A DNA stretch of 19,242 bases from an uncultured Eubacteriales bacterium (GCA_934444485.1 CAKSCN010000025.1:1-19242), one strand, 5' to 3'. Counted from the stretch's first letter, positions 1-7,632 are shown. Translations and numbers: made by a program. The notes: a model not told the origin generated them from the letters alone.

Positions 1-1
1 C

Positions 2-478
2 CTAATTGCTATGAGAGCTGACGGAGAAATCACAAAGGACGAATATCAAGTGATGAGAACGCCGATTGATACGGAAATACAGGAGCTTCAAAAAGTACTT
101 GAGAATATACCGACGGACAATGACAATTTGAAAGGTTTTGACTTGGACAGTATTATTTCTACGCTGAATAGCCTTGTTGATTTTAGCGGGAGTACTATCA
201 GCCACGATGTTATAAATCAGTTCGTTTATCTGGTTACACCGACTTCTGATACTACTTTTGAATGGTATGTCAATTTGAATGGCAAACCAAATGTGAAAGC
301 TACCTTTACGGCAGAGGGCAGGAAGAAAAACTGCTTGATAAGGTTAGAGGAAATCGAAAGGATTTCCTCGTTACATAGGAAGGAGAATGAGAGCAATGCT
401 CAATTAATAAAAAACCCCTGTTTATTAACCTATCTGCACAGGCAGCTATCAAGCAAAGCAAGTAATCTTTCACCGTAA
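2..478 (+). CDS. Large serine recombinase, C-terminal part (5' truncated)
   Basis: The reading frame is open to the window edge, so only the last ~158 codons are present. The segment beginning MRADGEITKDEY, the helical stretch with IQELQKVLEN and the later stretch VINQFVYLVTP resemble the coiled-coil and C-terminal part of large serine recombinases of integrative elements. The catalytic N-terminal domain and zinc ribbon would lie upstream and cannot be checked. Such enzymes excise and integrate mobile elements at att sites. The last codons (SNLSP, stop) lie inside a repeat that also occurs twice downstream, so the natural tail may have been replaced. It could instead be a degraded relic. The family call is from motif memory only. 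Confidence 0.6.
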   Translation, partial: LIAMRADGEITKDEYQVMRTPIDTEIQELQKVLENIPTDNDNLKGFDLDSIISTLNSLVDFSGSTISHDVINQFVYLVTPTSDTTFEWYVNLNGKPNVKATFTAEGRKKNCLIRLEEIERISSLHRKENESNAQLIKNPCLLTYLHRQLSSKASNLSP

Positions 479-536
479 ATCGGCTGACAGCATATAAATC
501 GATCCCTCTGTCTTTAACCGGGCAGGGGGATTTTTT
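460..536 (+). repeat. Three-copy terminator repeat, copy 1
   Basis: It starts AAGTAATCTTTCACCGTAA, continues through GGCTGACAGCATATAAATCG and ends in a hairpin with a T tract. The same sequence recurs at 1891-1963 and 2545-2618. The first codons of the repeat give the recombinase its final residues and stop. Similarity with copy 2 extends further upstream (TTATTAAC, then CTATCAAG before the core). Confidence 0.85.
502..536 (+). terminator. Intrinsic terminator in repeat copy 1
   Basis: ATCCCTCTG (502-510) pairs with CAGGGGGAT (523-531), a 9-bp stem with one G-T pair, followed by a run of T. It ends the recombinase transcript. Confidence 0.8.
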
Positions 537-589
537 GCGGAATATACGCATTCCGGCGGTAAACAATGGCTGCAATTTCCTGAAAACAC

Positions 590-618
590 TTGATTTTTCG
601 TAGAAAATATTGTATAAT
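590..618 (+). promoter_or_regulatory. Promoter for the RhuM-family gene
   Basis: TTGATT (590-595) and TATAAT (613-618) are separated by 17 bp. It lies ~190 bp before the start codon, so the leader is long. The leader contains a perfect 12-bp palindrome, GCATTGCAATGC (651-662). The 479-805 gap otherwise holds only repeat copy 1 and this leader. Confidence 0.75.
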
Positions 619-753
619 CAATTCGTATAGCACCGCTGTTTACCAAAGGTGCATTGCAATGCGAAACCGATTATATAAAACACAGTTCTGCAGTATCGCA
701 ACAAACTGTCGGGAACTTATTAAAGCATTAACTTCTGTTATGAAATAAGCCGA

Positions 754-808
754 AAGGAGGAAAAGTAATTCATTAAGCATTGCGCAGTATGAATTATGCA
801 TTGAAATG
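754..808 (+). promoter_or_regulatory. Displaced ribosome binding site before RhuM gene
   Basis: A strong AGGAGG (755-760) lies 45 nt upstream of the ATG at 806, too far for direct initiation. The intervening DNA carries the inverted repeat AATTCAT (767-773) / ATGAATT (789-795), which could fold and bring the two together, or could mark a small insertion. No in-frame start lies closer to the AGGAGG. Confidence 0.5.
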
Positions 809-1678
809 AACAATGTTGTTATTTATCAGGATGAGAACGGTGTAACCAAGGTATCGGTGCGCTTTTCGGACGAAGATATATGGCTCACACAAAATCAAAT
901 TGCTGAGCTTTACGATACAACTCAGCAGAATATAAGCCAACATATCGACGGAATATATAAAGACGGCGAGCTCGACTACGAGGCAACTCACAAAAAATTC
1001 TTGTTGGTTCGTTCCGAGGGGACAAGGCAGGTAAAGAGAAACATCGACCACTTTAATTTGGATATGGTCATAGCTCTCGGTTATCGTGTGCAATCGCAAG
1101 TAGCAACACGCTTTCGCCGTTGGGCAACGGAAAGACTGCACGAATATATCCAAAAGGGCTTCGCTATGGATGACGAGCGATTAAAGAACGGAGGCTCAAG
1201 ATATTTCCGGGAATTATTACAGCGTATCCGTGATATTCGTTCCTCCGAGAGAAACTTCTATCAGCAGGTTACGGACATATATGCGACCGCAACGGATTAC
1301 GACCCTCGTTCCGATCTGACAAAGAAGTTTTTTGCAACGGTGCAAAACAAATTGCATTTTGCAGTACATGAGAATACGGCGGCAGAAGTAATATATGAAA
1401 GAGTTGACAACGAAAAGCCGCTTGTCGGAATGACGAATTTCAAAGGCAATTACATCACAAAAGACGATGTTAAAATCGCCAAAAACTATCTTTCGGAAAT
1501 CGAACTGCAAAGATTGAATCTGCTCGTTGCTCAATTTCTCGATTTTGCCGAGTTTCAGGCGTTGGAGCAAATCCCGATGTCTATGCAGGATTGGATAAAT
1601 GCGCTTGACAATCAGATTGTTTCCAACAAAAGAAAACTGCTTGAAGGTGCGGGAAATATCTCACAAGCAGGCCATTGA
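806..1678 (+). CDS. RhuM-family (virulence_RhuM) protein, 3' end frameshifted
   Basis: The 290-residue product begins MNNVVIYQDENGVTKVSVRF and has the family block WLTQNQIAELYDTTQQNIS, followed by a conserved FNLDMVIALGYRV-type segment. The N-terminal part looks like a small winged-helix or HTH region. RhuM proteins are cytoplasmic, their biochemical role is unsettled, and they often sit in restriction-modification or other defence islands. The ATG at 806 fits the usual family N-terminus, although the only strong ribosome site is far upstream. The conserved family ending (ISHKQAIEKAEREFE) is present in the +1 frame from 1656, so this frame ends early with seven or eight foreign residues. A sequencing error, a real 2-nt deletion or 1-nt insertion, or +1 frameshifting would all explain it. 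Confidence 0.75.
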   Translation: MNNVVIYQDENGVTKVSVRFSDEDIWLTQNQIAELYDTTQQNISQHIDGIYKDGELDYEATHKKFLLVRSEGTRQVKRNIDHFNLDMVIALGYRVQSQVATRFRRWATERLHEYIQKGFAMDDERLKNGGSRYFRELLQRIRDIRSSERNFYQQVTDIYATATDYDPRSDLTKKFFATVQNKLHFAVHENTAAEVIYERVDNEKPLVGMTNFKGNYITKDDVKIAKNYLSEIELQRLNLLVAQFLDFAEFQALEQIPMSMQDWINALDNQIVSNKRKLLEGAGNISQAGH

Positions 1679-1790
1679 GAAAGCCGAAAGAGAGTTTGAG
1701 ATTTATCGTGCAAGGGAAATGAAACAGCTCGAAAGCGACTTTGACAAAGCCGTGAAGCTTCTCAGCCAAAACGAGAAGCAACAGAGGTAA
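1656..1790 (+). pseudogene. Out-of-frame C-terminal tail of the RhuM gene
   Basis: From 1656 the +1 frame encodes ISHKQAIEKAEREFEIYRAR, then a charged helix ending SQNEKQQR and a stop at 1788-1790. This is the expected C-terminus of the gene before it. The break lies at 1655-1656, within GGGAAATATC. It has no ribosome site of its own. Confidence 0.7.
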
Positions 1791-1796
1791 AGACGA

Positions 1797-1865
1797 TGAA
1801 GTTTAACTTTAAGATACAATCAATATCAAACCGATTCGATTTTATGATATTGGTGAATTATTAAC
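1797..1865 (+). pseudogene. Possible remnant of a type III restriction gene start
   Basis: A 22-codon frame starts 6 nt after the RhuM tail stop and begins MKFNFKIQ. It has a modest GAGG ribosome site. As I recall the family, type III restriction (Res) subunits often begin with a very similar MKxKFKIQ-YQ segment, and RhuM genes are often found inside such loci. Similarity ends after the eighth residue, and repeat copy 2 follows within 30 nt. This is a suggestion from eight residues, not a firm call. Confidence 0.3.
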
Positions 1866-1890
1866 TTTGTTAACGCCTATCAAGGAAAAC

Positions 1891-1963
1891 AAGTAATCTT
1901 TCGCCGTAAATCGGCTGACAGCATATAAATCGATCCCTCTGTCTCAACGGCAGGGAGATTTTT
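1891..1963 (+). repeat. Three-copy terminator repeat, copy 2
   Basis: Same repeat as at 460-536, with CGCCG in place of CACCG near its start. The hairpin ATCCCTCTG (1933-1941) / CAGGGAGAT (1951-1959) has one mismatch, then TTTTTG. Here the repeat does not overlap a gene end. It lies 100 nt after the RhuM tail. Confidence 0.85.
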
Positions 1964-1993
1964 GTTGACAAGCGTGCGAGAGTCGCAAGAATG

Positions 1994-2002
1994 TGGTACA
2001 AT
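1994..2002 (+). promoter_or_regulatory. Extended -10 promoter for the SF0329-like gene
   Basis: TGG TACAAT forms an extended -10 (TGn plus hexamer). A perfect TTGACA lies at 1965-1970 immediately after the repeat terminator, but at 26 bp spacing it is too far for a normal -35, so the extended -10 probably carries recognition. Confidence 0.5.
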
Positions 2003-2031
2003 TAGACTGAATAAAGGCAGGAGGCGACGCA

Positions 2032-2562
2032 ATGGGCAATATATTGGGTTCATGGAGCGGTATGCGCAAGTACCTCGAAAAAGAAATGCTTGCTGAGAAC
2101 CTGAAAGGCAGAGTAAGATACAACTGCACAGCTTATGTAAACATGGACGGATGCCGTGTCTTTGAGGTTTATATTGACGATAAGCTTGCAAAACGCTTTT
2201 CGTGCGAAACGGTGAGCAACTACTTCATTGAGAACGGATTTAAGAAAGCTTCAAGCTATTACGGCGCAAAAGAGTATTGGGACGGGTATTGGGAACTTAT
2301 GGACAGCGTCCCATTGCCTGAAAGAACCGAGTATACGGACGATGAATTCTGCGAAGCTCTTGCACAGTACAGAAACAGCCCGATCGACGAGAGCCTTGCG
2401 TCCGATAATCCGATACGGCGGATGTTTGCGATTTTGGACAGAAGAACCGGAAACAGGCGGCTTGCGGCTATAGAACCTGCAAAAATAAAGCCGGAGTGGC
2501 TTCAGGTTTTCTATAAACTAAGAACCGAGAACGATGCAAGATATAGTAATCTTTCACCGTAA
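2032..2562 (+). CDS. SF0329-family protein of unknown function
   Basis: The product is 176 residues, with AGGAGG (2019-2024) 7 nt before the ATG. The pattern WSGMRKYLEKEML..NLKGRVRYNCTAY near the start and the later segment ESLASDNPIRRMFAILDRRTGNRRL match my memory of the SF0329 family, small cytoplasmic proteins with no assigned function that occur in accessory DNA. No signal peptide, membrane segment or catalytic motif is evident. The last five residues (SNLSP) are encoded by repeat copy 3, exactly as in the recombinase gene at 2-478, so the tail was probably donated by the repeat. It has its own promoter and terminator and stands alone. Confidence 0.6.
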   Translation: MGNILGSWSGMRKYLEKEMLAENLKGRVRYNCTAYVNMDGCRVFEVYIDDKLAKRFSCETVSNYFIENGFKKASSYYGAKEYWDGYWELMDSVPLPERTEYTDDEFCEALAQYRNSPIDESLASDNPIRRMFAILDRRTGNRRLAAIEPAKIKPEWLQVFYKLRTENDARYSNLSP

Positions 2563-2618
2563 ATCGGCTGACAGCATATAAATCGATCCCTCTGTCTCAA
2601 CGGCAGGGGGATTTTTTT
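2545..2618 (+). repeat. Three-copy terminator repeat, copy 3
   Basis: Same unit as copies 1 and 2. It starts at AGTAATCTTTCACCGTAA, whose TAA is the stop of the preceding gene. The terminator stem ATCCCTCTG (2586-2594) / CAGGGGGAT (2604-2612) is followed by seven T. After this point I see no more of the accessory repeats. Confidence 0.85.
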
Positions 2619-2753
2619 ACGTCTCAACAAAACTCCGCAGTCTTGCCAATGCGGCGAAAAGTCAGTGTTTATCCTAAGCAGAACAAAATCGCAGAGTTAT
2701 GGTATGAATGTGCAATGTATGTATCATGTATAATCTATGTTTACAATAAGAAG

Positions 2754-2782
2754 TTTATTTATTAATATTGTTTTGCTATAAT
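2754..2782 (+). promoter_or_regulatory. Promoter for the isomerase-kinase operon
   Basis: An extended -10, TGC TATAAT (2774-2782), has a weak TTTATT at 2754-2759 as its -35, 17 bp apart. The start codon follows 40 nt downstream. Confidence 0.6.
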
Positions 2783-2821
2783 AAACGCATAAACATTACA
2801 GTATCAGCAGGAGGAAGTATC

Positions 2822-3391
2822 ATGAAAACCATAAAAGATAAATATTTGCTTGTGGGAGCGGACTTTGCCGGATATCCGCTGAAAGAAGCGGTTGTGGCGC
2901 ACTTAAAGGAGAAAGGCTGGAAAATAACCGACGTTGGCGTAACCGATCCGACGGTCGAGGATACCGAGAATATGTTCCACCGTGTGGGGCTGCGTGTCGG
3001 AGCGATGATTTCCGAGGGTGAGTTCGAGAGAGCGCTCATCTTCTGCGGAACCGGTATGGGCATACACATCGCCGCAAGCAAGTGTCCTCACGTTTACGCA
3101 GGCGTTGTCGAGAGCGTGCCGGCGGCTCTGCGTGCCATCACCGGAAACGGAGTCAACGTGCTTGCAATGGGTGCGTTTTACGTTGCGCCGCAGATGGGCT
3201 GCGATATTGCCGACGCTTACCTTGGGGCTGAACTCGGAAGCGGCTATGAGTGGTGGCACAACTTCTATGAATTCCACAAGCTTGCAATAGATGAGCTTGA
3301 AGCTTTTGATTACGAAGAGTATAAGAAAAACGGATTCAAAATGAAGCACATCGCCGACTATCCCTTAAAGCTGGAGGTCAAGAAGGACTGA
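2822..3391 (+). CDS. RpiB/LacA/LacB-family sugar-phosphate isomerase, divergent active site
   Basis: The product is 189 residues. AGGAGG (2809-2814) fixes the ATG at 2822; a longer frame upstream has no ribosome site. The family core is clear: GADFAG at 12-17, the catalytic cysteine C75 in ALIFCGTGMG, the SK segment after it, and NVLAMG near 112. The family interconverts aldose and ketose phosphates through an enediolate. Two ring-opening or substrate-binding histidines of E. coli RpiB are changed: the His after Asp in GCDH is Phe15, and His99 aligns with Gly108. The C-terminus extends about 40 residues past the usual ~150, with the aromatic stretch YEWWHNFYEFH. The substrate is therefore probably not ribose 5-phosphate. 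It is followed after one base by a P-loop kinase. Confidence 0.85.
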   Translation: MKTIKDKYLLVGADFAGYPLKEAVVAHLKEKGWKITDVGVTDPTVEDTENMFHRVGLRVGAMISEGEFERALIFCGTGMGIHIAASKCPHVYAGVVESVPAALRAITGNGVNVLAMGAFYVAPQMGCDIADAYLGAELGSGYEWWHNFYEFHKLAIDELEAFDYEEYKKNGFKMKHIADYPLKLEVKKD

Positions 3392-3392
3392 C

Positions 3393-3935
3393 ATGGTCAT
3401 AATAATCACCGGAGCGTCGCACACCGGGAAAACGCTTCTTTCACTGCGCCTGATTGAGCGCACCGGCTTTCAGTGCCTTTCGATAGACCACCTGAAAATG
3501 GGGCTTATCCGAAGCGGCGAAACGTCGCTCACACCCGACGACGACAGAGACCTTACGCCATATCTTTGGAAAATCGTCCGTGAAATGATAAAGACGGCGA
3601 TTGAAAACCGTCAGAACCTCATAGTCGAGGGGTGTTACGTGCCGTTCGACTGGAAAAAGGACTTCTCGGACGAGTACCTTTCGGAGATCCGCTATGTCTG
3701 CCTTGTCATGAGCGAGGACTACATCAAGGGACACTTCCGTGAGATTAAGAACAATGCGAACGCCGCCGAAAACCGTCTTGACGACAGCGGCTGCACCGAA
3801 GAGTCCGTCCTTGCCGACAATGCCTTTTACCGTAACGGCTGTAAAAAATACGGCTGCCCGACCTTCGATATCCGCACACGGTACGATGCCGATGAGATTG
3901 CGGACAGCGTGCTGCGCCAAAGGGATTTAACCTGA
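3393..3935 (+). CDS. P-loop kinase-like NTPase
   Basis: The 180-residue product starts one base after the isomerase stop, with AAGGA (3383-3387) 5 nt before the ATG, so the two are almost certainly co-translated. Walker A is GASHTGKT at residues 7-14. A Walker B-like strand NLIVEGCY ends in an acidic residue near 79, and IDHLKMGLIR (31-40) resembles the substrate-binding loop of adenylate-kinase-like and 2-phosphoglycerate-kinase-like enzymes. There is no membrane segment. The pairing suggests it phosphorylates a metabolite linked to the isomerase substrate. That is inference, and the family contains many kinases of unknown substrate. Confidence 0.65.
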   Translation: MVIIITGASHTGKTLLSLRLIERTGFQCLSIDHLKMGLIRSGETSLTPDDDRDLTPYLWKIVREMIKTAIENRQNLIVEGCYVPFDWKKDFSDEYLSEIRYVCLVMSEDYIKGHFREIKNNANAAENRLDDSGCTEESVLADNAFYRNGCKKYGCPTFDIRTRYDADEIADSVLRQRDLT

Positions 3936-3942
3936 ACCGAAA

Positions 3943-3974
3943 CCTCCTCACCTTTCGATGGGGAGGCTTTTTTT
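3943..3974 (+). terminator. Intrinsic terminator of the isomerase-kinase operon
   Basis: CCTCCTCA (3943-3950) pairs with TGGGGAGG (3959-3966), an 8-bp stem with one T-G pair, followed by C and seven T. It lies between convergent genes; on the opposite strand the T tract is weak. Confidence 0.85.
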
Positions 3975-3984
3975 GTGCAAAGAT

Positions 3985-6528
3985 TTACAGCTCGTACTCG
4001 AAGAAATGGAATCCGCCGGTCAGCGTCCTTTTGTCGTTTCCGTACTCGTATTCGCATTCGGTCCCGTAAGGCACGCTTATCTGTATGTTGAACCTGCCGT
4101 AACGCTTGAACCACTTCACGTCAATGCCGCCCCGTATCGTGTCAATGTGCGCCTCAGCACTCAAAAGCTCCGTCGGAATGACGGGACGAACCGTGAACCT
4201 TTTCCAACCCTCGGATTTCGGCATGAGTCCGGCTATTCTGCTGTAGAACCACGCTCCGACCGCTCCGTACATGGGGTGGTTGTGCGAATTCATGCCGCTG
4301 TCTTTCTTCAGCTCGAAACGCTCCCATATCGTCGTCGCACTGTTTTGTATCATGTAGCCCAAGGACGGATATTCTTCACGTGTGATTATTTTCCATGCGT
4401 CGTCGATATATCCGTAGTCGGACAGCATTTCAAGCACATACCTTGCCGCAAGATTCCCGCATTTGAAACAGTAACCGACCTCCGCAACAGCCTCGTGCAG
4501 CCTTTCCGCCGCCTTTTTACGTCCGTCCTCGGGAAGTATGCCGAGCCACAGAGCGAATGCCTGAGCCGCCTGAGAGCCTGTCGCAACAACGCCTGTCTTT
4601 TCGTCGTACCACTTGTCAAGAAACGCCTTTCTCACAGCCTCCGCCGCTTTCTCGTTTTCCGCTTTTTCATCGCAGTCACCGAGTATATCCGCCATTTCGG
4701 CAAGCAATCGGTAATTATAGTAGTGATAGCCGGTTGACATGAGCGCACCCGGAGTGATTGACGAGCGTGCGTTTTCGACTGCAACACAGCTGTCCGTCGG
4801 ACCTGCCCAGTCGCCGTAGAAGGTGTAGGAGATTATTCCGTCCTCCGCAAGCGACGCAAGGCAGTCGTTCCACGCTTTCCAGTGAGCGTAGTTTTCACGG
4901 AGAACCTCTTTGTTTGCGTAGTGAAGCCAGCACTGCATACCGAGAACGAGGTGCGAGGAGCATACGGGATCCGCCGGTCTGTGACCGTAAATAAAGGGAG
5001 CGGTGCAGGTTATCGAACCGTCGGAGGCTTGTTCTGCATTTATGTCGGCTATGATTTTCGGGAACAGTCTCGACACGTTGAAGTTGTAAGGCGTTTCTTC
5101 AAAGCGAACGGTTGCGTCGTTGAGCCAACCCATGCGCTCGTCGCGCTGAGGACAGTCTGTCGCAATTCCGTGAAGGTTTCCCCTTTCGCCTCTGACGATG
5201 TTCTCCTGAATGATATTGACTATGGCGCTTCCGCATTTGAAATAACTGCCGTTGTCGACGTCGCTGTAAATGACGACCGCCGCAACATCGCAAAGCTCCG
5301 GGATGCCGTGAGGGCAGATAAATTTCATGTATCTGAAGCCGTGGTACACAAATTCGGGACTCCATACCTTGCCCCCGTCGCAGCCGTCCGAAATGTATTC
5401 GTCGATGGACTCCGCTCTTCTCATGCTGTTGCGCTCAAGGTCGCCGTCGGAGTCGATTTCCTCGGCGAAGATCATCGTTATTTTGTCGCCTGCCGCCATG
5501 CCGACAGGGATTTTTATCTCGGGATAGCCTGCGATATTTTCGCCGAAATCGAAAACATACGTCCCCGGCGCAAGAGTGACCTTTGAAATCGGGCGGAGCT
5601 TTCTGTGTACCGTTATCGGCTCGATTGTCTGCGGACGAAGAACACCTACCTTTTGCGCCAAAACGGTGTGGGAAGCATTCTTCGCAAGGTCATATCCGAC
5701 CGTGTCCCAGCCTTTCGGCTCTTTGCGTGCGTCAAAGGTCTCGCCGTCGAAGAGGTGCGCACGGACGGTTCCGCCGTAAAACGCATACCAGTCCTCGCCG
5801 CTCTTTATGGTCTCGACGCTTCCGTCGGTATACTCGCACCTAAGCTCAAGCACAAGCTGCGGCGTGCCGAAAAAGGGTATGTTCTCTTTCTGCGAGGCAC
5901 CGCCGAGGTAATAGCCGTAGTTGCGCCTCCAGCCGTCGCCGAGCTTGACTGCAATGCGGTTTTTGCCGACCGTTAAAAGCTCCTCCGCCGGAAGTGCGAC
6001 GAAAAGGCACTGCTTTATGTAGTTTGTGAATGCCGGCTGTAAAACGGCACTGTCCGCCGCGCGTCCGTTGATGCGTATGCTCTGATAACCTATTCCGGAG
6101 GCGTAAAGGTCGGCACGCTTTATCTCTTTCGATATCACGAAATCCTTTGCAAGATATACCGCACGGCTTACCTCACAGTCCGCTTTCGTTATCCAAGGTG
6201 CGGTGAGCGTTTCCGGAACGACACGGAATATTCCCTCAGCTTCGCACTTTTTGCCGTTTTCGCTTTCGAGAAAGAGACGCCACACGGGACGCATTCCGGG
6301 AGTCAGCTTCTTTCCGGCGTATTCGACTTCGGTGGAGCTTTCCGTGATATCTCTCTTTCCGCTGTCCCAAAGCGACTCTTCGCCGTCGTAAACGCATATT
6401 CTGTATGTGCAAATTCTTTCGTTCGTGTCGCTTTCAATCCCCCATGAAAATGACGGAGCGGCGGTCACAAGTGCATATTTGTCGGACGGAGTGCCGTTTA
6501 CAGCAAGATTTATCGGTCTGAAGCTCAT
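3985..6528 (-). CDS. Alpha-L-rhamnosidase, GH78
   Basis: The product is 847 residues with no signal peptide, so it is cytoplasmic and acts on imported oligosaccharides or glycosides, releasing L-rhamnose. N-terminal beta domains with the pattern PSFSWGIES precede an (alpha/alpha)6 barrel. The catalytic block is DCPQRDERMGWLND. In it D459, E464 and D471 have the same relative spacing as D567, E572 and D579 of Bacillus RhaB. E736 in TTIWERF lies 272 residues on, close to the spacing of that enzyme's second glutamate, E841. The start codon overlaps the upstream regulator's stop (ATGA) and is preceded by AAAGGAG, so the two are translationally coupled. No rhamnose isomerase or kinase genes are in the window. 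Confidence 0.92.
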   Translation of the reverse strand: MSFRPINLAVNGTPSDKYALVTAAPSFSWGIESDTNERICTYRICVYDGEESLWDSGKRDITESSTEVEYAGKKLTPGMRPVWRLFLESENGKKCEAEGIFRVVPETLTAPWITKADCEVSRAVYLAKDFVISKEIKRADLYASGIGYQSIRINGRAADSAVLQPAFTNYIKQCLFVALPAEELLTVGKNRIAVKLGDGWRRNYGYYLGGASQKENIPFFGTPQLVLELRCEYTDGSVETIKSGEDWYAFYGGTVRAHLFDGETFDARKEPKGWDTVGYDLAKNASHTVLAQKVGVLRPQTIEPITVHRKLRPISKVTLAPGTYVFDFGENIAGYPEIKIPVGMAAGDKITMIFAEEIDSDGDLERNSMRRAESIDEYISDGCDGGKVWSPEFVYHGFRYMKFICPHGIPELCDVAAVVIYSDVDNGSYFKCGSAIVNIIQENIVRGERGNLHGIATDCPQRDERMGWLNDATVRFEETPYNFNVSRLFPKIIADINAEQASDGSITCTAPFIYGHRPADPVCSSHLVLGMQCWLHYANKEVLRENYAHWKAWNDCLASLAEDGIISYTFYGDWAGPTDSCVAVENARSSITPGALMSTGYHYYNYRLLAEMADILGDCDEKAENEKAAEAVRKAFLDKWYDEKTGVVATGSQAAQAFALWLGILPEDGRKKAAERLHEAVAEVGYCFKCGNLAARYVLEMLSDYGYIDDAWKIITREEYPSLGYMIQNSATTIWERFELKKDSGMNSHNHPMYGAVGAWFYSRIAGLMPKSEGWKRFTVRPVIPTELLSAEAHIDTIRGGIDVKWFKRYGRFNIQISVPYGTECEYEYGNDKRTLTGGFHFFEYEL

Positions 6529-7526
6529 TTTGCTTCTCCTTTCAGAGATTGACGGATTATTATTTTCGTTGGTATTATGATGTCCTCTTTGTCTTCGTCT
6601 TTGTTTATCAGCAGTTCAACGCTCTTTTCGGCGATCTCACGTATATTCTGCTCAACGGTCGTTATCTGCGGATGAGATATTCTCGAGAAAATGACGTTGT
6701 CGAAACCTGCAACGCCGGTCTGAGGAACCGAACGTCCAAACTCCGAAAGAGAGTTCAGCACGCCTGCGGCTATCATGTCGTTTACGCAAATAAAAACGTC
6801 GGTTTCGGGACACTCTGCGAGAATTTTTCTGACAGCATCGTAAGCGGCGGAATAGTCGAGCGTTTCGAGCTTGCAAATGCAAGAGTCTGCTTTAAGCTCC
6901 AGTGCCGCTCTCGTGAAGCCCTTTTCCCTCAGGCGCAGAGACACAACCGAATTGTCGCCCGTAAGGTACGCCGGATTTTTGTACCCCATGCGTACTACCT
7001 CTTTTGTCAGCTCATACATTCCCTTTTCGATATCCGACATAACCGCCGCCGACGAACCGTGAAGACTTTCGTAGTAATCGGCGCAGAACACATACGGAAT
7101 GCCGTAGCCGTCGAGCAGCGAAACGTAACTCGGGTCGGGATTCGCCTTGTTCATCGGCACGAGAATTACGCCCTCCGCGCGGTTTTCGATCATGCTTGAA
7201 ATAAGCTCTTTCTCGGTCTCGGCGCTGTTCTCGGAGATTGCCGTGATAAGGTTGTAGCCGCTTGCCTTTGTTGCGGCGTTTATGTGCTTGACGAGAGAGG
7301 CGTAGAACACGTTCTCTATATCCGGAATTATAAGACCGAGACAGCGGCTTTCACGCCTTGCAAGCTTTTTTGCGTATACGTTCGGAATGTACCCCGCCTT
7401 TTTCGCCGTTTCGAGAATGGTTTTGCGTGTGTTTTCGTTCACAAGCGTGCTGCCGTTCAGGGCAAGGGACACTGTCGCCTCCGAACAGTTTGCGAGTTTT
7501 GCGATGTCTTTTATTCTCACTGCCAT
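6525..7526 (-). CDS. LacI-family transcriptional repressor
   Basis: The product is 333 residues. The N-terminal HTH is MAVRIKDIAKLANCSEATVS followed by LALNG. The hinge helix YAKKLARRES contains the minor-groove leucine. A periplasmic-binding-protein-like effector domain follows, with the typical GLIIPDIENVFYASL start and TGVAGFDN near the C-terminus. I chose the ATG at 7526 because it gives the canonical LacI start. An in-frame GTG at 7589 would add 21 residues, and neither has a strong ribosome site (GGAAA before the ATG). It is first in the operon with the rhamnosidase, so the ligand is probably a rhamnose-containing sugar or metabolite (inference). A palindrome just after its promoter fits autoregulation. 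Confidence 0.92.
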   Translation of the reverse strand: MAVRIKDIAKLANCSEATVSLALNGSTLVNENTRKTILETAKKAGYIPNVYAKKLARRESRCLGLIIPDIENVFYASLVKHINAATKASGYNLITAISENSAETEKELISSMIENRAEGVILVPMNKANPDPSYVSLLDGYGIPYVFCADYYESLHGSSAAVMSDIEKGMYELTKEVVRMGYKNPAYLTGDNSVVSLRLREKGFTRAALELKADSCICKLETLDYSAAYDAVRKILAECPETDVFICVNDMIAAGVLNSLSEFGRSVPQTGVAGFDNVIFSRISHPQITTVEQNIREIAEKSVELLINKDEDKEDIIIPTKIIIRQSLKGEAK

Positions 7527-7601
7527 ATATTTCCGACCGACAAGCGCACACGTTTTTCCGCAAAACGCCGTTTCGGACGGTATTTTCACCCCGTTTCGGT
7601 T

Positions 7602-7619
7602 ATTTAAACCGCTTTAAAT
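7602..7619. promoter_or_regulatory. Predicted LacI-type operator
   Basis: ATTTAAACCGCTTTAAAT is a perfect 7+4+7 inverted repeat with the central CG typical of LacI-family sites. It lies 13 bp downstream of the -10, where a bound repressor would block transcription of the regulator-rhamnosidase operon. Confidence 0.75.
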
Positions 7620-7632
7620 CAGCTCTGCAACT

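Noticed and set aside
1965..2002. TTGACA paired with TACAAT as one promoter
   Set aside because: The 26-bp spacing is too long for sigma-A; the extended -10 alone was kept.
460..2618. Classical integron attC sites
   Set aside because: The three repeats lack the paired RYYYAAC/GTTRRRY core sites and no tyrosine integron integrase is visible; the nearby recombinase is of the serine type.
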